DNA of 64,000 bases. It comes from JAEUQQ01 sp963697285. Its GTDB lineage: Bacteria > Acidobacteriota > Vicinamibacteria > Vicinamibacterales > JAFNAJ01. Location of the stretch: the NCBI GenBank assembly GCA_963697285.1, contig CAVONI010000012.1, positions 620,001 to 684,000 of the forward strand, written 5' to 3'. Made by a program: the position numbers and the translations under genes. Shown here in pieces: positions 15,830 to 24,759 of this stretch. The notes below the pieces were generated by a model. The model was given only the letters and a program-made list of their open reading frames with translations, searched no databases and was not told the DNA's origin. The first letter of the stretch is position 1. Each line of letters starts with the position of its first letter.

Positions 15830-18649
15830 TCAGAAGCTGTAGGTGACGCCCAGCTTGGCCACCAGCGGTGGCACGATGCTCGTGATCTTGTTGAAGTTCG
15901 CGCCAGACCTCGCCGTGACCCCCAGCTCGACGTTCGTGTTCGTGACATTGAAGACATCGACCTGGAATGCCGCCGTGCCGAAGCCGATCTTCTGTCGCTT
16001 TTCGAACCTCAGGTTGAGGATGTTCTGCGTGGGGAGGCGCCTCGCGGCGGCGTCTTCCATGAGCAGGATGACCTCTGCCAGGCGAACGAGGCCGGTCGTG
16101 AAGCGGGCCTCGCGCGCCCACACGGATCCGCTCTGGCTGGTGAACATGGCCGCGGCCTGGATGCCCCAGGGCAGTTCGTAGCTTCCCGACAGCTTGAAGT
16201 TCCATTCCCAGTACTTCGATTTCGGGAAGTAGTTCTCGCTGTTGGGATCCTGCGGAATGCCGTTGCGCCACATGTCGACGTGGGTGGCGAGGAAGGAGGT
16301 CACCAGTTGCCACCGGTTCGACAAGCGCTTCTGTGCCGCCACCTCGATGTTGTTGTAGCTGTTCTCGAAGCCGTCCGTGTTGACGTCGACGTTCTGCACG
16401 AACGACGACCCCGCATAGGCCGCCGTGTAATCGAAGTACGTGACCGCCCCGCCGTCGTCCGACGTGTTGAGCACACCGTCGGGACCAGGATCCTTGTTGG
16501 TGATCGGGATGCTGTACGCCTCGTAGGGCCGCAGCACGTTGACGTTCTGGTAGCGATCGACTTCGCGCCGGTAGACGTAGCTGAGGCGCGTCGAAAAGTT
16601 CGCGGCGACCTGCCGCTCCAGCGACGTCGTGACCTCGTGGGTCTTCGGCTGCACCAGGTCGGGGTTGATGGCAGACGCCGACGCCCCGGTGGCGCTGACG
16701 AACGGCCCGAGTTCCCCGTCGTTGTAGTCGCGGTTGCCGTTCAGGTCGAACCAGCGATACGTCGTCGTGCTCAGCGCGTTCCGGTTGTAGGTGTCGCTGT
16801 ACGTCGCCTGCGTGGCGAAGTTGTACCAGCCGTAGGTGGCCTTGAGCACCGTGCGGTTGTCACGGTCGAGCGGCAACGACAGGCCCACGCGGGGCGCCCA
16901 GTTGCGCCAGGTGAGGACGTCCTGTTCCTCGAAGTCGCCGGCGGGATAGAACCGTCCCGCAGGCTTTGACTGGGCAGGCAGGGAGACATCGTAGCTCTCG
17001 TACCGGAGCCCCAGGTTCAGCGTCACGCGCTCACGGAACCTCCAGGCGTCGCGCACGAACAACGACTGCGTCGTCATCTTGCCCAACGAGCTGTACGGAT
17101 AGTTGGCGACCGCCACCTGGAACGGCACACCGTTCTGGAAGCGGAGCTGGTAATCAGCCCCGTTCGATCGGGCGGGCGCATCGTACGTGCGCGATTCGTC
17201 GGTCATCTCGAGACCGACCTTGAGATCATGGCTGCCCCCGAGGGCCTGCGACACGTAGTGCGACACGCTGGTGTTGTACTGCCAACGTCCCCGCCCTCCC
17301 AGGTAGGGCGACGTGTTGAACCGGCCCGCGTAGCGCAGCGTCACGGTGTCGAAGGCGGGCGGCGCCTCTGTCAGGTTGCGCGCCTCGGTTTCGTATTCCC
17401 AGCGACCGACGAACGCGTTGACGAACGTGCGGTCGGAGACCATCCACGACCACTCTCCCTTGCCGGCGAGCGGCTTGAAGATCTGGTGCCACGTCGACTC
17501 CCTGAAGCGGAAGGCGTCGGCGTTGCGCTCCGGGTAGTCCTTGGTCTGTGCCTGCATGAAGCTGGCGAACCGGTGCTTGGGACCGGCCTGCGCCGTCACC
17601 TTGCCCGTCAGGTTGGTGAGCGTCACGTGGTACTCACCCGCCTCGTCATCCGATGTGCCGACGATGTTGTCGGCGCCGGGCGATGCGACGTAGCCCAGGA
17701 CCCCCGTGCGAATCTCCTGGTGCCGATACGACCCGTAGAACCACGCGCGCCCCTTGAACACCGGGCCGCCGATGTCGACGTTGCCGTCGTGGTACGACTT
17801 GAGGGGGTTGCCGTCGCTCACGCCTCGTGCCCGCAGCTCGTCGGTCACGTTGTTGGCCTGTAACTGCGGCGACTCCCATCCGTAGAAGCCCGACCCGTGG
17901 AACTGGTCGGTCCCCGACTTCAGGATGCCCATGAACTGCGTGCCTGGCGTCGGCATCTCGGCATCGGCGCCCATCGCCTTGATCTGCACTTCCTGGAACG
18001 CCCCGTAGTCGTAGTAGAACCCGGCGCCCGTCGCGTCTTCCCGGGTATCGACGCCGTCGATCGAAGGCTTGTTGCCGCCGACCGAGGTGCCGTAGTTCGC
18101 GTAATTCTGCTGCGTGCCCACGGCGGTGCCGCCCACGTCGGCGCCCGAGACGCGCAGGCCTGGGGCCAGGTTCATCACCTGCCACATGCTGCGCGAGGTG
18201 GGCAAGGCCTCGAGAGCTTCCTTGCCAAGGTTCGTGCTGACGGACGTCGTCCGGATATCGACAACGGCCGACACCGCGCTGACGGTCAGCGACTCCTCGA
18301 TGCCGCCAACGCCCATTGACTCGTTGATCGTCGCGACGAAGCCGGTATCGAGTCGAACACTGCGCTTGATGAGGGCAAACCCCTCGAGTTCGAACGCAAC
18401 CTCGTAGGTGCCGGCCGGCAAGGCGGCGAAGCGGTACTGCCCTTCACCATCGGTGACGGTCGTGCGACTTCCACCCGTCAGGTCAGGGCTCGAGATACTG
18501 ATGGTCACCCCAGGCAGCATCCCACCACTCTGGTCCATGACCTTGCCTTCGATCCCGGAACGGTCGGTGGTCTGCGCCTGCCCACTCCACGGCGCGACGA
18601 GCACCGTTGCCACCACGACGAACCAGACCGTCCAATCGCGCATTCGCAT
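15830..18649 (-). CDS. TonB-dependent receptor with N-terminal carboxypeptidase-regulatory-like domain
   Basis: 939 residues from MRMRDWTVWFVVVATVLVAP, chosen because ggagg lies eight bases upstream. The signal peptide ends near GQAQ. Residues 30-110 are a carboxypeptidase-D-like Ig fold (GIEGKVMDQSGGMLPGVTISISS, then ALPAGTYEVAFELEGF). A plug domain (GLRVSGADVGG..., NKPSIDGVDTREDATGAGFYYDYGAFQEVQIK) and a long beta-barrel follow, ending in the aromatic strand LGVTYSF. This is the Oar-like/SusC-like class common in Acidobacteriota. The outer-membrane location is well supported; the ligand is unknown. First gene of a three-gene unit with the BNR protein and the Ntn-hydrolase/TPR protein. Confidence 0.93.
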   Translation of the reverse strand: MRMRDWTVWFVVVATVLVAPWSGQAQTTDRSGIEGKVMDQSGGMLPGVTISISSPDLTGGSRTTVTDGEGQYRFAALPAGTYEVAFELEGFALIKRSVRLDTGFVATINESMGVGGIEESLTVSAVSAVVDIRTTSVSTNLGKEALEALPTSRSMWQVMNLAPGLRVSGADVGGTAVGTQQNYANYGTSVGGNKPSIDGVDTREDATGAGFYYDYGAFQEVQIKAMGADAEMPTPGTQFMGILKSGTDQFHGSGFYGWESPQLQANNVTDELRARGVSDGNPLKSYHDGNVDIGGPVFKGRAWFYGSYRHQEIRTGVLGYVASPGADNIVGTSDDEAGEYHVTLTNLTGKVTAQAGPKHRFASFMQAQTKDYPERNADAFRFRESTWHQIFKPLAGKGEWSWMVSDRTFVNAFVGRWEYETEARNLTEAPPAFDTVTLRYAGRFNTSPYLGGRGRWQYNTSVSHYVSQALGGSHDLKVGLEMTDESRTYDAPARSNGADYQLRFQNGVPFQVAVANYPYSSLGKMTTQSLFVRDAWRFRERVTLNLGLRYESYDVSLPAQSKPAGRFYPAGDFEEQDVLTWRNWAPRVGLSLPLDRDNRTVLKATYGWYNFATQATYSDTYNRNALSTTTYRWFDLNGNRDYNDGELGPFVSATGASASAINPDLVQPKTHEVTTSLERQVAANFSTRLSYVYRREVDRYQNVNVLRPYEAYSIPITNKDPGPDGVLNTSDDGGAVTYFDYTAAYAGSSFVQNVDVNTDGFENSYNNIEVAAQKRLSNRWQLVTSFLATHVDMWRNGIPQDPNSENYFPKSKYWEWNFKLSGSYELPWGIQAAAMFTSQSGSVWAREARFTTGLVRLAEVILLMEDAAARRLPTQNILNLRFEKRQKIGFGTAAFQVDVFNVTNTNVELGVTARSGANFNKITSIVPPLVAKLGVTYSF

Positions 18650-18851
18650 GTCCTGCCCCTCCATCAACGAACCGGCGTTCCAGGCGCACGTGGCGAACAG
18701 GCATCGGCCGTGTCGTGCCCGCGCACGTTGCACCCTGCGCCAGCGCGGGTTCCACGTCAAGCGACATGACACGACAAGGCCCCGTGTCGCCTGATGTCGT
18801 GATGGAAGCAGCCGGTAGTGCGCGGCGGAATCGGCGGTAGAATTGGCCACC
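18650..18851. promoter_or_regulatory. Divergent promoter region with nested dyad
   Basis: This gap separates the TonB-receptor unit (minus) from the HTH-TPR regulator (plus). Nested inverted repeats are visible at 18762-18799: outer cgacat/atgtcg and inner gacac/gtgtc. This is a reasonable binding site for the adjacent regulator, but no -35/-10 pair stands out. Confidence 0.35.
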
Positions 18852-20234
18852 GTGGCAACGCCTCCGCCAGGACGCACGACGGGCACCGATGTGCGCGACG
18901 AACGGGCCCCGGGCCGATCCGGCGAACGCCTGGACGGCTGGAAGGCGATTGCCGGCTACCTGGGACGCGACATCAGGACCGTCCAGCGCTGGGAGCTCAG
19001 CGAAGGCCTGCCGATTCACCGGCTCGAGCACAAGCAGCGGGCGTCGGCTTACGCGTTCACCGCAGAACTCGACGCCTGGCTGGCGACACGAACGCCAGCC
19101 GATCCCGTGGGCGAGGTCACCGCCTCGGATCCGACTGCCGTGCCTGCGGTTCCGCAGCCGTCCAGGAGGCTCGCCCTCGCGGCTACTGGCCTCGTGATCC
19201 TGGCGATCGTCGGCGTCCTGGCGCTTCGCCTGGCCGAGCCGACACCTGGCTCCGGCAACGTGGACACGACGGATGCCGAAGCGTACTCGGCCTTCGCCGA
19301 GGGACGGGCGCTGTACTTGTCTCGGCAGTACGCGGACGCGTCCGTGTCGCTCGAGCGCGCCGTGACCCGCGACCCGCAGTACGCGGAAGCCTGGGCCTGG
19401 CTGGCGAAGACCTACGGCCGGCTCGCCCAGCCTGTGTGGGCAGGCGGGGCGCAAGCCCGGGATCGCGCGACCGAGGCAGCCAGGCGTGCCGCCGGCCTGG
19501 CGCCTGGATCGGCAGACGCACACGTCGCCCTGGCCCTTGCCGCCCGTGCCCGCGGCGACATGGAGGAGTTGCGTGCGGAGGCACAGCGAGCCTTCGACCT
19601 CGATCCCCGAGCCGCCGAGGCGCTCGCGCTGCTGGGAGATTCCTACAGCGCCGTCGTGTACGCGTGCCACGCGGGGCAGAACCCGGAGCTGGCGGAGTCC
19701 TACTACCGCCGGTCGATGGAGCTGATGCCCAGCATGACCACGACCGCGAGCAACCGCGCCGGCAACCTGCGGCGCATGGGACGGTACACGGAGTGCGTGG
19801 ACCTCCTGAACAGGGTCATCCGGTCGTTCAGGGACGAAACGCCTTTACTGGCAGTCCGCGGCGGGTGCCGCCTGCTGATGGGCGACCTTGCCGGCGCGAC
19901 CGAAGACATCGCACCGCTCCGGCACAACCCTCGGATCGCGCATGCCGGCTCCCTCGTCTACCTCGGACTCCTCGGCTTGAAGAGCGGCCGTACGGAAGAA
20001 GGCATTCGCGACCTCGAGTCGGTCACGCAGTACGATCGGAGCGCGCGCACCGAGTTGATCGTCGCGGAGGCCTATGGCGTCGCGGGCGAGGTCGATCGAG
20101 CGACGGCGCATCTCAAGCGCGCCTTCGATCTCGACAAGGCGTGCCCGGCGATGGTCGCAACCTCGATCGCCTTCAAGCCGATTCGCCACACCGAGGCCAT
20201 CGAATCGCTCCTCGCCCGATACGGAATCCGCTGA
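18852..20234 (+). CDS. Membrane-anchored HTH regulator with periplasmic TPR domain
   Basis: About 460 residues from a GTG; a TTG three codons earlier is possible and no strong ribosome-binding site decides between them. The N-terminal HTH is DGWKAIAGYLGRDIRTVQRWE followed by GLPIHRL, the winged MerR/AlpA-like domain frequent in Acidobacteriota. A single membrane span lies near residues 105-125 (LALAATGLVILAIVGVLAL), and TPR-like helices fill the rest (AYSAFAEGRALYLSRQYADASVSLERAV, AEAWAWLAKTYGRLAQP, AHLKRAFDLDKACP). The layout, DNA-binding inside and TPR outside, resembles one-component membrane regulators such as CadC/ToxR. Divergent from a TonB-receptor unit, which is its most likely target. 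Confidence 0.8.
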   Translation: MATPPPGRTTGTDVRDERAPGRSGERLDGWKAIAGYLGRDIRTVQRWELSEGLPIHRLEHKQRASAYAFTAELDAWLATRTPADPVGEVTASDPTAVPAVPQPSRRLALAATGLVILAIVGVLALRLAEPTPGSGNVDTTDAEAYSAFAEGRALYLSRQYADASVSLERAVTRDPQYAEAWAWLAKTYGRLAQPVWAGGAQARDRATEAARRAAGLAPGSADAHVALALAARARGDMEELRAEAQRAFDLDPRAAEALALLGDSYSAVVYACHAGQNPELAESYYRRSMELMPSMTTTASNRAGNLRRMGRYTECVDLLNRVIRSFRDETPLLAVRGGCRLLMGDLAGATEDIAPLRHNPRIAHAGSLVYLGLLGLKSGRTEEGIRDLESVTQYDRSARTELIVAEAYGVAGEVDRATAHLKRAFDLDKACPAMVATSIAFKPIRHTEAIESLLARYGIR

Positions 20235-20278
20235 AACCCGGTCACGTTGTCGCTCGACCTGGAGTCGGTCACGCCTGC

Positions 20279-20307
20279 TTGACAGACTCGAGGTCGCCGG
20301 CGATACC
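20279..20307 (+). promoter_or_regulatory. Candidate sigma-70-type promoter for the cyclopropane synthase gene
   Basis: A perfect -35 hexamer ttgaca (20279-20284) is followed by a 17-base spacer and gatacc (20302-20307), a weak -10 matching three of six positions. It lies about 115 bp before the start codon of the downstream gene. Sequence inference only. Confidence 0.35.
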
Positions 20308-20423
20308 GGCGTCTGTTCGACGCATGCCACCACCGTGGCGGAGATCTAGAATGGAGGGTGTGGCAGTGCCCGCCTGCGAGCCAGGCCGACTGCCACGTGG
20401 GTGTCCAGTCCGGGGAGGCCGTC

Positions 20424-21908
20424 ATGACGCCACCGCTGACCGTTCCACGTACCCCGACCCCAGCCGGCGCCCCCCACGCTATCTGGATCAGGCCTTCGTC
20501 CGGAGCGTACGCAGTCCGATTCTCCAATGGCCTCGAGGAACAGCACGGCGGAGGCGCTCCGGCGTTCACGCTCATCGTCCGCGATCCCGAACACCTGCAG
20601 CGCGTGCTGTCGGCTGACGCCTATGCGGTCGCCCTCGCGTTCATTCGAGGCGATTTCGACGTCGCAGGCGACGTCATTGCCGCGGTGCGGTTTCATCAGA
20701 ACCGTCAGCAGCCAGGGTGGCCCGCATTCCTCCATGCGTTCATGGCACGCTTCGCCCCGCGCCGCATCGAGGCCTGGCTCCAGTCGCGCGATCGCGCGGC
20801 GCAGAACATCCGCTATCACTACGACCGGTCGAACGAGTTCTACCAGCAGTTCCTCGACCGCCGCATGGTGTACTCGTGCGGCTACTTCACGACGGCCGAC
20901 ACGCCGCTCGACGAGGCACAGGCGGCGAAGCTCGATTACATCTGCCGCAAGCTGGACCTCCACGCCGGCGAACGCTTCCTCGACATCGGGTCGGGATGGG
21001 GCGCGCTGCTGATCCACGCCGCGGAGCATTACGGGGCCAACGCCACCGGCTGCACGTTGAGCCGGAGGCAGGCCGAGTATGCCAGCGAGGCCGCGAAGCG
21101 CCGTGGGCCGACAGCCAGGGTGACGGTGCTCGAGACCGACTTCCGCGAGGTCTCCGGCCGCTTCGACAAGGTCGCCTCGGTCGGCATGTTCGAGCACGTG
21201 GGGCGTCACCGGCTCCGCCGCTATTTCCGCACCGTGCACGACCTGCTCGAACCGGATGGCCTGTTCCTGAACCACGGCATCGTGCGCCCCGAGTTCGTGA
21301 CCGACGATGCGCAGACGCTGTTCCTGCAGCGACAGGTGTTCCCGGGTACCGAGTTGCCGTACCTGTCGGACGTCGTTCGCGACGCCGAGCTGGAGGGCTT
21401 CGAGGTCCTGGACGTCGAGAACCTGCGGCCGCACTACGCGCTCACGTGCCGTGCCTGGGTCGAACGCCTCCGGCAGAACACGGCCGCCTGCGTCAGGACG
21501 GTTGATCGGACGACCTACCGGACGTGGCTGCTTTACCTGTCGGGTGCGGCGGCGGGCTTCGAAGACGGGCTCACCAGCGTTGCCCAGTTGCTGCTGGCAA
21601 AGCGGACGCGCCCCTGGCGGCCGTTGACTCGCGAGGTACATGTACGCGGGGGCGGCGACGCGCTGACGTCGACACCGCGTACGCGCAGTGCTTGCGCTGG
21701 TCCTCGTGGTCGCCGGCCTGAGGCTGAACCTGGTCGCCTCATGCCGCACGGCTCGGCCTGGAACACGGGTTCACCGTTCCTGACCTTCCACCCGGCTGCG
21801 GATAACATGGAGGGGTGGCACAGACGAGCCGACGATGCTGCGGCCCAAGTGGCGCTGATGCTCGCGGGCATCGCCACCATCGTCGTGCTCCACCATGGGG
21901 CGTCGTGA
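20424..21908 (+). CDS. cfa: Cyclopropane-fatty-acyl-phospholipid synthase family methyltransferase
   Basis: 494 residues as read. ggggagg lies just upstream of the ATG. The SAM-dependent core is clear: IRYHYDRSNEFYQQFLD near residue 132, MVYSCGYF, motif I RFLDIGSGWGALLIHAAEHYGA, GCTLSRRQAEYA, and the GMFEHVGRHRLRRYF block conserved in CFA synthases. It methylenates double bonds of membrane phospholipid chains. The family is normally about 390-420 residues; after LTREVHV the last 75-80 residues are Arg/Pro-rich and unlike the family. A one-base shift near 21637 would end the protein at a TGA at 21665-21667, so the tail may be read-through after an indel. Confidence 0.88.
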   Translation: MTPPLTVPRTPTPAGAPHAIWIRPSSGAYAVRFSNGLEEQHGGGAPAFTLIVRDPEHLQRVLSADAYAVALAFIRGDFDVAGDVIAAVRFHQNRQQPGWPAFLHAFMARFAPRRIEAWLQSRDRAAQNIRYHYDRSNEFYQQFLDRRMVYSCGYFTTADTPLDEAQAAKLDYICRKLDLHAGERFLDIGSGWGALLIHAAEHYGANATGCTLSRRQAEYASEAAKRRGPTARVTVLETDFREVSGRFDKVASVGMFEHVGRHRLRRYFRTVHDLLEPDGLFLNHGIVRPEFVTDDAQTLFLQRQVFPGTELPYLSDVVRDAELEGFEVLDVENLRPHYALTCRAWVERLRQNTAACVRTVDRTTYRTWLLYLSGAAAGFEDGLTSVAQLLLAKRTRPWRPLTREVHVRGGGDALTSTPRTRSACAGPRGRRPEAEPGRLMPHGSAWNTGSPFLTFHPAADNMEGWHRRADDAAAQVALMLAGIATIVVLHHGAS

Positions 21909-21946
21909 TGTCGCCCACCATCGTGTCACCGGAGAAGGAGGAAGCC

Positions 21947-22393
21947 GTGAGTGCTCCCGTCAAGATCGGCATCGTCATCTGTGATCGGTATCGCAGTTGT
22001 GCTGGGGGCAAGTGCTTCCGCGCCCTGAGGGCGCGCGAAGGCGCATTCGCGGCCTACGAGGGCCGCGACGTCGAGCTCGTGGGGTTCACGAGTTGCGGCG
22101 GCTGCCCGGGGGGCAACATCGAGTACGCCCCCGAAGAGATGAAGAAGAACGGCGCCGAGGTCGTCCATCTCGCGACGGGATTGCTCGTCGGCTATCCGCC
22201 CTGCCCGCACATCGAGGCGTTCCGCCGGTTCATCCCGGAAAAATATGGGATGCAGGTGGTCATCGGGACTCACCCGATTCCCGAGAAGTACTACCGGACG
22301 CACACCGCCTGTGCGACGTGGGCCGGCGAAGCGTGGAGCGAATTGCTCGCCCCGACGCTGACCGACCCCGAAACCCGGCTGGCCTACGACTGA
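21947..22393 (+). CDS. CGGC-domain protein (cysteine-rich, putative metal-binding)
   Basis: 148 residues from a GTG with a strong aggagg five bases upstream. An alternative ATG at 21908 overlaps the upstream stop (TGATG). Cysteines are arranged as CDRYRSCAGGKC at the N-terminus, SCGGCPGGN in the middle (the CGGC signature) and GYPPCPH near the C-terminus. The family has an unknown role but is proposed to bind metal. It follows the CFA synthase gene closely and precedes a sigma factor and the arsenic genes, so a role in metal or metalloid handling is a reasonable but untested guess. Confidence 0.82.
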   Translation: MSAPVKIGIVICDRYRSCAGGKCFRALRAREGAFAAYEGRDVELVGFTSCGGCPGGNIEYAPEEMKKNGAEVVHLATGLLVGYPPCPHIEAFRRFIPEKYGMQVVIGTHPIPEKYYRTHTACATWAGEAWSELLAPTLTDPETRLAYD

Positions 22394-22600
22394 ACGACGT
22401 GGCGGAGCGTCATCTCACCCAGTTGTGCAGGTGACGCCGACGTTCCTCGTGCCTCAACTCGTCGGCGGTCTCGTCCCCTGCACTCACGATGACTCTCGTC
22501 GCGTTGCGATTCCACGTCGTGTGCTCGACCACCACGCCTGCCGGGACGGCCAGCCGGGGCGACCGTTGTTCGAGAAGCGCCGCTATAGTAGCGTTCTGCC

Positions 22601-23242
22601 ATGACCATGGGTCGACTTTCTGGACGCGATGCATTGCCGGCCGCCAGACCCGACGAGCAGTCGGTCGCGCCCGACGACCGTCCGCTGTCGGCAACGACAG
22701 GATCGTGCCTGATGGCGGCCTGGCAGAAACACGAGAGCGAACTTCGCGGGTGGATGATCGGGCGGATGGGCAACCGCGCCGACGCCGAGGACTTGCTGCA
22801 GGAATTGTTCCTCAAGGCGATCCGACAGGGCGATCGCTTCTGCTCGGTCACCAACGCGCGGGCATGGCTGTTCACGGTCGCACGCAACGCGCTGGCCGAT
22901 CGCACGCGCGTGCAACGCACGCAGGTGGCCTTGCCCGATGAGTTCCCAGCCCCCACCGACATGGCTGCGCCGATCGATGCGCTATCGGCGTGCCTGCCAC
23001 GGGCCCTCGCCGAGATGTCAGACGACGACCGCGAAGTCATCGAACGCTGCGACCTCGGCTGCATGACGCTCGAAGCTTACGCCAACCTCAAGGGCATCTC
23101 GGTGCCCGGGGCGAAGTCACGCATCCAGCGCGCCCGCAAGCGCCTTCGCGCGCACCTGACCACCGCCTGCCAGGTGCGCCTCGACCAGGCCGGGAAGGTG
23201 TGCTGCTTCGTGCCGCGCCCTCCGGCCGGCGACCCGGTGTGA
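22601..23242 (+). CDS. ECF-type RNA polymerase sigma factor, SigZ-like
   Basis: 213 residues as read; the true start could be the ATG at 22712 (MAAWQKHESELRGW), since no ribosome-binding site marks either. Region 2 is LLQELFLKAIRQGDRFCSVTNARAWLFTVARNALADRTR; region 4 is DREVIERCDLGCMTLEAYANLKGISVPGAKSRIQRARKRLR. The C-terminal tail carries Cys190 and the pair Cys201-Cys202 (CQVRLDQAGKVCCF), like the SigZ subgroup. No anti-sigma gene is adjacent. It lies directly upstream of the ACR3 arsenite exporter, and a paralogue sits at 33.1 kb beside arsM. A thiol-based response is speculative. Confidence 0.85.
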   Translation: MTMGRLSGRDALPAARPDEQSVAPDDRPLSATTGSCLMAAWQKHESELRGWMIGRMGNRADAEDLLQELFLKAIRQGDRFCSVTNARAWLFTVARNALADRTRVQRTQVALPDEFPAPTDMAAPIDALSACLPRALAEMSDDDREVIERCDLGCMTLEAYANLKGISVPGAKSRIQRARKRLRAHLTTACQVRLDQAGKVCCFVPRPPAGDPV

Positions 23243-23369
23243 CCCTGCGGCAGCGCGTCTGGCACACCCACACCTGACAGGATGCAGCACGGCGTGCGCC
23301 CTTCCAGCCGTGGCGCCGCCTCTCGCATGGGAGCACAGGTCACGCATCAGACGCCGGCGCCCTCATTGC

Positions 23370-23409
23370 TTGACCGGGGTCTGGTCACGTCATATCGTCT
23401 AGCGACGAT
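23370..23409 (+). promoter_or_regulatory. ArsR-type operator overlapping the ACR3 promoter
   Basis: The -35 ttgacc (23370-23375), a 17-base spacer and the -10 tatcgt (23393-23398) precede the ACR3 gene. The dyad atcgtc-tagc-gacgat (23394-23409) overlaps the -10. The same ATCGTC-N4-GACGAT dyad and promoter layout recur upstream of arsR (42918-42958) and, with one mismatch, arsC (30854-30894). Confidence 0.7.
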
Positions 23410-23448
23410 GAACGATATCCCCTGCTGCCTCAGCCAGAGAACGCCATC

Positions 23449-24570
23449 ATGGCCAACGTCGATACACCCTCAGCAATGACCACGCGTACGACACCGGGCG
23501 GCCCCTTGGTACCCAAGCGGCTCAACCCTTTCGAACGGTACCTGAGCGTGTGGGTCGGCCTGTGCATGGTTGCCGGCCTGCTGCTCGGACACGCCGTCCC
23601 CATGGGCATTGATGCCCTTCGCCGGATGGAGTTCGGCGCAGGAAGCCAGATCAACGTCCCGATCGCCATCCTGATCTGGCTGATGATCATCCCGATGATG
23701 ATGAAGGTCGACTTCGGCGCGATTCGCGAAGTCGGCCGACGACCGCGCGGGTTGTTCGTGACGCTGTTCGTGAACTGGCTGGTGAAACCGTTCTCGATGG
23801 CGCTGATCGCGTGGGTCTTCTTCCGCCACGTCTTCGCGGCCTGGATCCCCGTCTCCGACGCCGACCAGTACATCGCGGGGTGCATCATCCTCGCCGCCGC
23901 CCCGTGCACCGCGATGGTGTTCGTGTGGAGCTACCTGTCAGACGGCGACCCGGCATACACGCTGGTGCAGGTGTCGGTGAACGACTTGATCATGCTGGTG
24001 CTCTTCGCGCCGATCGTGCGCTACCTCGTGGCGGGGGCATCGTCGCTCGAGGTACCCTTCAACGTCCTGCTCTACTCGGTCGTCGTGTTCATCGTCATTC
24101 CGCTCATCGTCGGCGTGATCCTGCGTCACTGGTTCATCAGCCATCACGGCGTGCAGTGGTTCGAGCAGGTCCTGCTGCCACGCTTCGCGCCGGTCAGCAT
24201 GGGCGCCCTCTTGCTCACACTCGTCCTGATCTTCGCGTTCCAGGCCGACAACATCACGTCGAAGACCCTGCACGTCGTCCTGATCGCGGTGCCCATCCTC
24301 ATCCAGGTCTACTTCAACTCGTCGCTGACCTACGGCCTGATGCGCCTCTTCCGCGTGGAGTACGCGGTGGCGGCGCCAGGTGCCTTGATCGGCGCGAGCA
24401 ACTTCTTCGAGCTGGCGGTCGCCACGGCCATCGCCTTGTTCGGACCCGAGTCGGGCGCGGCGCTGGCCACGGTGGTCGGCGTGCTCATCGAGGTCCCGGT
24501 GATGCTCTCGGTGTGCGCGGCGTGCACACGCACGCGGCATTGGTTCCCGGCGCCCGCTCGCGTCGGGTAG
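23449..24570 (+). CDS. acr3: ACR3-family arsenite efflux transporter
   Basis: 373 residues with about ten hydrophobic spans. The conserved essential cysteine is Cys153 in LAAAPCTAMVFVWSYLSDGDP, the hallmark of ACR3. RLNPFERYLSVWVGLCM, the MMKVDFGAI segment, VNDLIMLVLFAP and the late GASNFFELAVATAIALFG motif are also typical. It exports As(III), using the proton motive force, across the inner membrane. It is preceded by an ArsR-type operator and followed by the permease/thioredoxin cluster. It is unusually distant (about 19 kb) from arsRDA, whose ATPase normally energises an ArsB or ACR3 partner. Confidence 0.95.
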   Translation: MANVDTPSAMTTRTTPGGPLVPKRLNPFERYLSVWVGLCMVAGLLLGHAVPMGIDALRRMEFGAGSQINVPIAILIWLMIIPMMMKVDFGAIREVGRRPRGLFVTLFVNWLVKPFSMALIAWVFFRHVFAAWIPVSDADQYIAGCIILAAAPCTAMVFVWSYLSDGDPAYTLVQVSVNDLIMLVLFAPIVRYLVAGASSLEVPFNVLLYSVVVFIVIPLIVGVILRHWFISHHGVQWFEQVLLPRFAPVSMGALLLTLVLIFAFQADNITSKTLHVVLIAVPILIQVYFNSSLTYGLMRLFRVEYAVAAPGALIGASNFFELAVATAIALFGPESGAALATVVGVLIEVPVMLSVCAACTRTRHWFPAPARVG

Positions 24571-24759
24571 TGCGTCGTCATCGCCGGGGCAAGTCGGTAC
24601 GGCGCCCTGAAGGCGGCCGAGGAACGCCGGACGTCGTCGCGGGGCTCGCGCTGGCTGGACGAGCCGCCGTCTGCAGCCCTGGATCCTTTCCTGCATCCTT
24701 TCGGGGACCCGTTCGTCTTCCCCTGTGACGGGCTCAACCCGGGCCCTCCGAGGTGAACG

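Noticed and set aside
18818..20617. Plus-strand frame overlapping the HTH-TPR regulator
   Set aside because: It is an out-of-frame shadow of the regulator with Arg/Pro-rich text and no motif.
22578..22592. cgcta-tag-tagcg dyad just before the first sigma-factor gene
   Set aside because: It is short, with no second copy in the window, and too weak to call an operator.
22410..22694. Small minus-strand frame ending GDETADELRHEERRRHLHNWVR
   Set aside because: Composition is gene-like at the end, but there is no good start or ribosome-binding site, it overlaps the sigma-factor start, and no family is recognised.
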